From: Accumulibacter sp. | GTDB lineage: Bacteria > Pseudomonadota > Gammaproteobacteria > Burkholderiales > Rhodocyclaceae | Assembly: GCA_024235715.1 (NCBI GenBank) | Contig: JACKLW010000013.1 | Location: forward strand, 62,001 to 126,000 | DNA length: 64,000 nt | Direction of reading: 5' to 3' | Shown here: positions 58,769 through 64,000 of the stretch, in pieces | Layout: the number at the start of each line of letters is the position of its first letter | Numbering within the stretch: position 1 is the first letter of the stretch | Program-made: the position numbers and the translations under genes | The notes under the pieces: model-generated | Databases searched by the model: none | What the model was told of the DNA's origin: nothing | Seen by the model: only the letters and a program-made list of their open reading frames with translations

Positions 58769-59464
58769 CTAGTCGAGCAGCTCGATCTGGCCTGATACCG
58801 TTGCCCTGATCTGGCTATCGCCAGCCTCGATCGGCATCGGTGCTGCCTCGGCGGATGCCATTGCTGCCGAACGCATCATCCGCGGTGCCGGTGGCTGGCC
58901 ATCGCTGGTGATCGACAGGTGCTTGATCCGGTAGTCCCTGCCCATCGCGTCGGCGACGACTTTGGCGCGTGCCTTGAAGGCGGCAAGGGCGTCGACGATT
59001 GCCTCGCTTTCGGTCTTCTTCCTCGTCTCCGGGGCAGGCAGCATGCTCAGGTTGGCGACGCCCAGCGATGCCTGCAGCTTGCCGAGAAGTTCCGAGAGCG
59101 CAGCGGTGTCGGTGGACTCGAGGGTCAACTCCGAGCGCATCCGCCATCCTTCGATCTTGCTGCCTTTGGCGTAGACCGGATAGGTGCTGGTGGCGCCGCT
59201 CTGCGTCTTGATGCTGCCGTAGGCCCTGGTCGCCTTCAGTGCGTCGCCGATCAGGCGCTTGATTTGATCCGCCAGTTCGCCAGCCGTCGCGCCGGTGGCT
59301 TCGGCAAAAACCGTCGCGCGCGCCAGGTCGTTGCTTGCCGGTCGCGTGGCCTCGGCTGAAAGATCGATGGTGGTTGCGTTGCCGCCGGTCGCTGCCAGCG
59401 CAGGCGTGGCGACCAGGGCGAGCAGCAGGGCGGTGGCGTGCAGCAGTGGTCGAAAGCTGGTCAT
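58769..59464 (-). CDS. SIMPL-domain (DUF541) periplasmic protein
   Basis: This 231-residue exported protein has a clear signal peptide (LLHATALLLALVATPALA, cleaved after ALA). It is followed by 'TTIDLSAEATRPASNDLARATVFAE' and the SIMPL fold with 'GWRMRSELTLESTD' and 'DALAAFKARAKVVADAMGRDYRIK'. E. coli YggE is a member linked to oxidative stress; function here is not established. The start was chosen at the methionine before TSFRPLL. It converges on ftsB and is divergent from the peroxiredoxin gene. Confidence 0.88.
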   Translation of the reverse strand: MTSFRPLLHATALLLALVATPALAATGGNATTIDLSAEATRPASNDLARATVFAEATGATAGELADQIKRLIGDALKATRAYGSIKTQSGATSTYPVYAKGSKIEGWRMRSELTLESTDTAALSELLGKLQASLGVANLSMLPAPETRKKTESEAIVDALAAFKARAKVVADAMGRDYRIKHLSITSDGQPPAPRMMRSAAMASAEAAPMPIEAGDSQIRATVSGQIELLD

Positions 59465-59689
59465 GGTTTCCGTCTCCGGGTTTGCCGTCGGTGAGGAGGG
59501 CGGGTATCCTGCAACTCCGCCGTCAGTGGGGTCTGGAAAGATGCCGGGTGCTGCCGGGCATCGTCTGCGAGCATTCATTCTAGCGTGATCCTGCCAGCGC
59601 GTTCTTGTGGCCAGTTGCCGGAAGCTTGGTTAGAATCTGCGTCACCCGTTTGCTTGCGTGCGAGAGGGAAGGGTCTTCGAGGGGTCACA

Positions 59690-60160
59690 ATGCTGAAAGC
59701 AGGACAGACTGCGCCAATGTTCGTCCTCCCGGATGCGGACATGCAGCTCATCGATATTGCCCAGTTTCAGGGCAAGAATAACGTCATTCTTTTTTTCTAT
59801 CCGAGAGACGACGCACCGTGCTGTACCTTGCAGGCTACCGACTTTTCCGACCACGAGGATGAATTCGCGCGTCAGGACTGCACGATCATCGGCGTCAGCC
59901 GTGACGATTGCATCAGACACGCCGAATTCAGGGACAAGCACGGGATTTCGGTATCTCTTCTTTCCGATGCCGAAGGATCTGCATGCAAGCAATACGGTGT
60001 CTGGCAGGCGAAAGAAGTGGATGGTGTCAGGAAACACGGCATCGTACGCTCGACTTTTGTCATCGACAAACAGGGCATCCTCCGCCTCGCGCAGTACGGA
60101 GTGAACGCCAAGGGCCATGCGCGGGAAATGCTGCGCGTGGTTAAGGAACTCAATTCATGA
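59690..60160 (+). CDS. Bcp-type peroxiredoxin with altered active site
   Basis: This 156-residue thioredoxin-fold peroxidase resembles Bcp/PrxQ: 'GQTAPMFVLPDAD', then 'VILFFYPRDDAPCCTLQATDF' with predicted peroxidatic Cys45. The usual PxxxTPGC motif is PRDDAPCC: the Thr is Ala42 and the Gly is Cys44. The resolving Cys five residues on is Thr50. Adjacent Cys44-Cys45 could change chemistry. GAGGGG precedes ATG 59690. The stop overlaps the slyD start (TCATGA context). Confidence 0.9.
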   Translation: MLKAGQTAPMFVLPDADMQLIDIAQFQGKNNVILFFYPRDDAPCCTLQATDFSDHEDEFARQDCTIIGVSRDDCIRHAEFRDKHGISVSLLSDAEGSACKQYGVWQAKEVDGVRKHGIVRSTFVIDKQGILRLAQYGVNAKGHAREMLRVVKELNS

Positions 60161-60666
60161 ACATGCAAGTTGCCAAGAACACCGTTGTTACCCTCGACTA
60201 CAGCGTCGCCGATTTTGAAGGTGGGCTGGTCGATGCCGGGCAGGAGCCGCTGGTCTATCTGCACGGGGGTTACGACGACATCTTTCCGTTGATCGAAGAA
60301 GCCGTGCAGGGCAAGAAGATCGGTGAGTCGGTGGTCGTCAAGATGCAGCCGGACGATGCCTTTGGCGAGTACGATGCAGCGCTCGTCCAGGTCGAGCCAC
60401 GCGCCCAGTTTCCCGAGGAACTGCAGGTTGGCATGCAGTTCGAAGGGGTGCCGGAGGGCAGCGATGACGATGATGACGACGAGGAGGACGTGCTGATCTA
60501 TCGAGTGACCGAGATGGCCGACGACAAGGTGGTGCTCGACGGCAATCACCCGCTGGCCGGAATGGCGCTGGTGTTTACCTGTACGGTGACCAACGTTCGC
60601 CCGGCCACCGCAGATGAAATCAGTCATGGTCACACCCACCACGGCGATTGCGACGAGGAAGAGTGA
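60157..60666 (+). CDS. slyD: FKBP-type peptidyl-prolyl isomerase SlyD
   Basis: This 169-residue isomerase/chaperone has the FKBP core ('VVTLDYSVADFEGGLVDAG', 'DIFPLIEEAVQGKKIGESV') with an inserted flap. It has a short metal-binding tail 'HGHTHHGDCDEEE'. A run of nine acidic residues (103-111) sits in the flap. The usual long His-rich tail of E. coli SlyD is reduced here. It overlaps the peroxiredoxin gene by four bases, so translation is coupled. Nickel handling is inferred only from the tail. Confidence 0.92.
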   Translation: MNMQVAKNTVVTLDYSVADFEGGLVDAGQEPLVYLHGGYDDIFPLIEEAVQGKKIGESVVVKMQPDDAFGEYDAALVQVEPRAQFPEELQVGMQFEGVPEGSDDDDDDEEDVLIYRVTEMADDKVVLDGNHPLAGMALVFTCTVTNVRPATADEISHGHTHHGDCDEEE

Positions 60667-60844
60667 TGCGCACCGGCGGCGGGTGGGCAGGCGCTTCTGC
60701 TGCGGTCATCCGCCGCCACGGCAGCTGACTGCTCGTCAACTGCGATTGCCCGCAATAGCTGTACTCGACGACCGTCTTTCCTGCTTCCCGGATAGCTAGC
60801 ATCGGCGAGCGGGGTCAACTGCGCAGGACCGGAGCAGGATTGAA

Positions 60845-62893
60845 GTGGCAGCAGCAATCTCGACCATCACGGTGCCGCGGCAACTCCTGCGCGCCGAGCG
60901 GCGGCCGCGGGTCGCCCTCGTCGGTCACGCGCGCACCGGCAAGAGCAGCCTCTTCCTGGCCGCCTCCAGTGCCGCACCGCATCAGGACAAGTTGTTGCAC
61001 GACGGCGAGGTCTATGACGAATGTCTGGTCGACGTCGGCCTGGAGCAGATCTCGCTGGTCGACCTGCCATCGCTCGGCTCGCTGCACTCCCTCAACCCGC
61101 GCGACCGGGTACTCGTCAAGTATCTGCTCTGGGGTGACCGCTGGCCGCCTGTTGCCGCCCACGAAGCCGAGCAACCGGTGGCCGCCTTCCGCGCGCCAGA
61201 TGTTCTGGTGCAGGTGGTCGACGCAACCACCCTGCAGCGTGATCTGGAACTCAGCCTCGAACTGAGTCTGCTCGGCAAACCGCTGGTGATTGCGCTCAAC
61301 CGCGTCGATGAAGCGCGCCGCAAGGGGCTGTATATCAACACCCGGGCCTTGTCGGAGCGACTCGGGGTGGCGGTGGTGGCGACCGTGGCGCATATGGGGC
61401 TGGGGGTTGCGGCACTTTTCGCGGCGGCACTGGCGGCGGCGCGTGACAAGCTTGTGCCGCGACATACGGCGCCGAACCAGCACCTCGGCGCGACCCTCTA
61501 CCCGTTGCGATCACTGCTCGCCAGGTCGGACGTCGAGAAAGCCTTTCATGTTCCCTGGCGCTTCCTGCTCATGCAACTGGCGGAGAACGACGACTATTTC
61601 CTGCAGGAACTCGGTTGCCATTTCCCGACCCTGCTCCCCGAAGTGCTCGCGGCGCGCAGCGCCGCCGAGGCAAGTTTGCCACGTCGACTGTCGGACGAAT
61701 TGCATGCCGACCGGCATCATCGCGCGGCGACCATCTTCGAGAACGTGACGCGCTTCGGGGGTGCCGCCGACGCCGGTCGCTGGCAACGCTTTCTCGACGG
61801 CCTGTTTCTGCATCCGCAATGGGGCCTGATTGGCTGCATGAGCGTTTTCGCGCTGGTTCTGGTGGTGGTGTTCAAGCTCAGCACGACGCTCGACGCGTGG
61901 ACCGCCGCGCCACTCATCGAATGGGCGCAGCAGTGGCAGCCGTCGACCACCGTCGGCGTTGTCGGGCGCGCCGTTGCCGACGGCCTGATCGGTCTGGTCG
62001 GTATCGCCGTGCCCTATATGTTGCCGCTGGTGCTGCTGCTGGTCGCGCTCGAAGAGTCGGGAATCATGCACCGGGTCGCATTTGTCGTCGACCGCGGCTT
62101 TCACCGCGTTGGTTTGCACGGCGCCGTGGCGGCACCTTTTCTGGTCGGCCTGGGCTGCAACGTGCCGGCGATCTCGATGGTTGCGGCGACGACGGCCGGC
62201 AAGGATCGCCTCGTCGCCACCTTGCTGATGGCTTTCGTCCCCTGTTCGGCGCGCTCGGCGATCATCCTGGCGATGGGCGGAAAATACCTGGGCGGGCTCG
62301 GGGTCTTGGCGATTTTCATGCTTACCGCCCTGGTTCTGGCGCTGCTTGGCCTGTTTCTCGCTCGCCGCTACAAGGAAGCCGCGGTGGGCATGATCCAGGA
62401 GATCCCTCCGTATGCGCTGCCGAGATGGCGTTCGGTGCTGTCCGCGACCTGGCAGCGGACCCGCGACATCGTGACCATCGTCACGCCGCTGCTGGTGGCA
62501 GGCAGCGTGCTGCTGGCGCTGCTGAGCCATTTCGGCGCCGACCGGGTGATCAATGTCCTGCTTCTGCCGATCACCAGCTGGTGGCTTGGCTTGCCGGCGC
62601 TTCTCGGCGTGCCGATCCTGTTCGGCGTCCTGCGCAAGGAGCTGTCGCTGCTGATGGTCTACCAGGCGCTGGGGACGATGGAGATCATGCCGCTCCTCGA
62701 TCGGGTTCAGATCGCCACCTTCCTGGTCTTCCTCACCTTCTACGTTCCCTGCGTATCGACTTTCGCCGTGATGCTCGGGACCATCGGCTGGCGCCAGGCG
62801 TGGTTCTCGATCGGCCTCTCGGTGGCCGTTGCGCTGCTCACCAGCGGCGTCGTGCGGGTGTTGCTGGAAGGATCGCGCAGCATGCTCGGGTAA
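60845..62893 (+). CDS. FeoB-like ferrous iron transporter GTPase
   Basis: This 682-residue protein has an N-terminal G domain (G1 GHARTGKSS, G3-like DLPSLGS, G4 NRVD) and a membrane domain. The membrane domain has FeoB gate motifs: 'GLGCNVPAISMVAATT', 'FVPCSARSAIILAMGG', 'FGVLRKELSLLMVYQ' and 'FYVPCVSTFAVML'. It is shorter than E. coli FeoB (773). No FeoA or FeoC gene lies beside it. GTG 60845 after GGAGCAGGAT is the chosen start. The G1 differs from the usual GNPNSGKT, so divergent substrate or gating is possible. Iron transport is inferred from the family. Confidence 0.85.
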   Translation: MAAAISTITVPRQLLRAERRPRVALVGHARTGKSSLFLAASSAAPHQDKLLHDGEVYDECLVDVGLEQISLVDLPSLGSLHSLNPRDRVLVKYLLWGDRWPPVAAHEAEQPVAAFRAPDVLVQVVDATTLQRDLELSLELSLLGKPLVIALNRVDEARRKGLYINTRALSERLGVAVVATVAHMGLGVAALFAAALAAARDKLVPRHTAPNQHLGATLYPLRSLLARSDVEKAFHVPWRFLLMQLAENDDYFLQELGCHFPTLLPEVLAARSAAEASLPRRLSDELHADRHHRAATIFENVTRFGGAADAGRWQRFLDGLFLHPQWGLIGCMSVFALVLVVVFKLSTTLDAWTAAPLIEWAQQWQPSTTVGVVGRAVADGLIGLVGIAVPYMLPLVLLLVALEESGIMHRVAFVVDRGFHRVGLHGAVAAPFLVGLGCNVPAISMVAATTAGKDRLVATLLMAFVPCSARSAIILAMGGKYLGGLGVLAIFMLTALVLALLGLFLARRYKEAAVGMIQEIPPYALPRWRSVLSATWQRTRDIVTIVTPLLVAGSVLLALLSHFGADRVINVLLLPITSWWLGLPALLGVPILFGVLRKELSLLMVYQALGTMEIMPLLDRVQIATFLVFLTFYVPCVSTFAVMLGTIGWRQAWFSIGLSVAVALLTSGVVRVLLEGSRSMLG

Positions 62894-62925
62894 GCCGCAT
62901 CCGGCGGTCCGTCCACCAGGGGACT

Positions 62926-62960
62926 GCCCGGAAACCGGGCGCCAGGCGCAAGAGGCGCCT
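62926..62960. terminator. Two adjacent GC hairpins between convergent genes
   Basis: GCCCGG-AAA-CCGGGC (62926-62940) and AGGCGC-AAGAG-GCGCCT (62944-62960) stand in tandem. They lie between the FeoB-like gene and the stop of the binding-protein gene, and overlap the latter stop by two bases. There are no T-runs, so they are candidate terminators or 3' stabilisers for both genes. Confidence 0.4.
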
Positions 62961-64000
62961 AGCGCAGCAGCTTGCCAGCCTGATTGAGGATGGTGATGTC
63001 GACGAAACGCGAACCGGTGTGGCGGGTGGCCGAGAAACTGATGAACACCTCGCCCGCATCGTAGTTCTTCATGGTCTCGAGGGCTTCGCGCACCTTCTGG
63101 CGCGTCGGGTTCGGGCCGGCACGGCGCAACGCTTCGCCGAGCACCTTGGCGCCCAGATAGCCTTCGACGAAGGTGTGGTTGGCAGTGACGTCCTTCGGCT
63201 TGAACTTCGCGAAGTTATTCTGGATCTCCCTGATCAGGGGAACCGTGGGGCTGTCCGGATCGGGGACGACCTGGGTCAGCACCAGCCCGGCCGCCTTGTC
63301 GATGCCGATTCGTTGGACAACCTGTGCGGCGTCGGTTACCGACAAAGCGACATACTGGGCCGAGTTGCCGATTTCCCGCGACTGCTTGAGGAACTCGGCG
63401 CTGGCGGCGGTGTTGGCGATCATGATCACGGCCTGCGGTTTGGCGTCAGCAATGCTCTTCACCGCAGCGCCGACGTCGGTCGTGTTCTTCTTGTACGAAC
63501 CGGTGGCGACCAGCGTGCCGCCGGCCGCCTTGATCGCCTGCTCGGCGCTGCCCAGGACGTCGCGTCCGAAGGCGTCGTCCTGATAGAGGACGGCAAAGCG
63601 GTTGTAGCCGGTGGTTGCGTACTGATCAATGATCTTCTGCACTTCTGCGGCGTAGCTGGCGCGGGTCATGAACAGCAGCGGATCCTTGCGTTCAACGACC
63701 GACGCAGCGCCGGTCCGCACGGCGACCAGTGGGATGCCGGCTTCAGCGAGAACCTTCTCTTCGAGGATTGCCGTGACGTTGCCGGTGCCGACGAAACCGA
63801 TGAAGGCCAGCGGCTGCGATTCCTTCAGCATTTCCCGCGCCAGACGAACCGTTTCCGCGCTCTTGTAGCCGTCGTCCTTGGAGATCAGTCGAATCTTCGC
63901 TCCGTGAATTCCGCCCTCGGCATTGACCGCGTCGAAATAGAGTTGCGCGCCGGCGCGCATATGGCTGCCGGTCGGCGCCAGGGGGCCGCTGAAGGCGGCA
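62959..64000 (-). CDS. Branched-chain amino acid-type ABC substrate-binding protein, 5' partial
   Basis: At least 347 residues of a LivJ-type periplasmic binding protein (Peripla_BP_6) are visible. The segment 'GSHMRAGAQLYFDAVNAEGGIHG' and 'IRLISKDDGYKSAETVRLAREML' are family signatures, and 'YAAEVQKIIDQYATTGYNRFAVLYQDDAFG' follows. The reading frame is open through the right edge (preceded by FSGPLAPTG), so the signal peptide and start are outside. The ligand is not determined. Whether liv permease genes lie beyond the edge is unknown. Confidence 0.9.
   Translation of the reverse strand, partial: AAFSGPLAPTGSHMRAGAQLYFDAVNAEGGIHGAKIRLISKDDGYKSAETVRLAREMLKESQPLAFIGFVGTGNVTAILEEKVLAEAGIPLVAVRTGAASVVERKDPLLFMTRASYAAEVQKIIDQYATTGYNRFAVLYQDDAFGRDVLGSAEQAIKAAGGTLVATGSYKKNTTDVGAAVKSIADAKPQAVIMIANTAASAEFLKQSREIGNSAQYVALSVTDAAQVVQRIGIDKAAGLVLTQVVPDPDSPTVPLIREIQNNFAKFKPKDVTANHTFVEGYLGAKVLGEALRRAGPNPTRQKVREALETMKNYDAGEVFISFSATRHTGSRFVDITILNQAGKLLR

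Overview
The window is GC-rich DNA from what looks like a betaproteobacterium. The best guess is a Rhodocyclales-type organism, possibly close to Candidatus Accumulibacter. This rests on gene order typical of the class (trxA-rho-rpmE, rpsO-pnp, pyrG-kdsA-eno-ftsB), two polyhydroxyalkanoate (PHA) granule proteins and the codon usage. It is inference, because no rRNA marker is present. I saw no tRNA, rRNA, CRISPR array, insertion sequence or phage gene.

Region 1 (1-27886) is a single uninterrupted reading frame of at least 9294 codons that enters from the left edge. It encodes a giant modular, presumably secreted protein. In order it carries PPC-like tandem repeats, 17 CARDB-type repeats, IPT-like and propeller segments, 9 putative-Ig (He_PIG-like) repeats, an RHS/YD-like piece, a dockerin-like Ca-binding pair, Big_2-like and YVTN-like segments, a GHSRG serine-hydrolase-like segment, a HELAHNLGLFD zinc-protease segment, four exact-period 109-residue repeats and further Ig/PKD-like domains. 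The C-terminus has no recognised sorting signal.

Region 2 (28173-34122) holds an XRE-type regulator, dksA, the convergent rpsO-pnp pair, mobA, an unrecognised gene and a ProQ/FinO-domain gene.

Region 3 (34246-42003) is the most coherent accessory block and looks devoted to neutral-lipid and granule metabolism. It contains a long Marinobacter-type fatty acyl reductase, a phasin with a histone-like tail, a patatin-like lipase, a TetR regulator, a TPR protein, a wax ester synthase/diacylglycerol acyltransferase, an acyl-CoA-binding protein and a small PHA-system protein. Reductase plus wax ester synthase would be enough, in principle, to make wax esters from acyl-CoA, next to a phasin that coats storage granules. 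A dyad with four clustered CTAG tetramers lies between the divergent reductase and phasin genes.

Region 4 (42023-51561) is mostly housekeeping: rsgA, pterin dehydratase and an M48 protease in one minus-strand run, then orn, an ArnT-like glycosyltransferase, rpmE, rho, trxA, fdxA and a FadD-type acyl-CoA ligase. The ligase could supply acyl-CoA to the region 3 enzymes.

Region 5 (51596-64000) has an ankyrin lipoprotein, a membrane-anchored NMT1-like protein, an isochorismatase-like hydrolase and the pyrG-kdsA-DUF1330-eno-ftsB run behind a good sigma-70 promoter. It ends with a SIMPL-domain protein, a Bcp-like peroxiredoxin overlapping slyD, a divergent FeoB-like transporter and a branched-chain amino-acid-type binding protein cut by the right edge.
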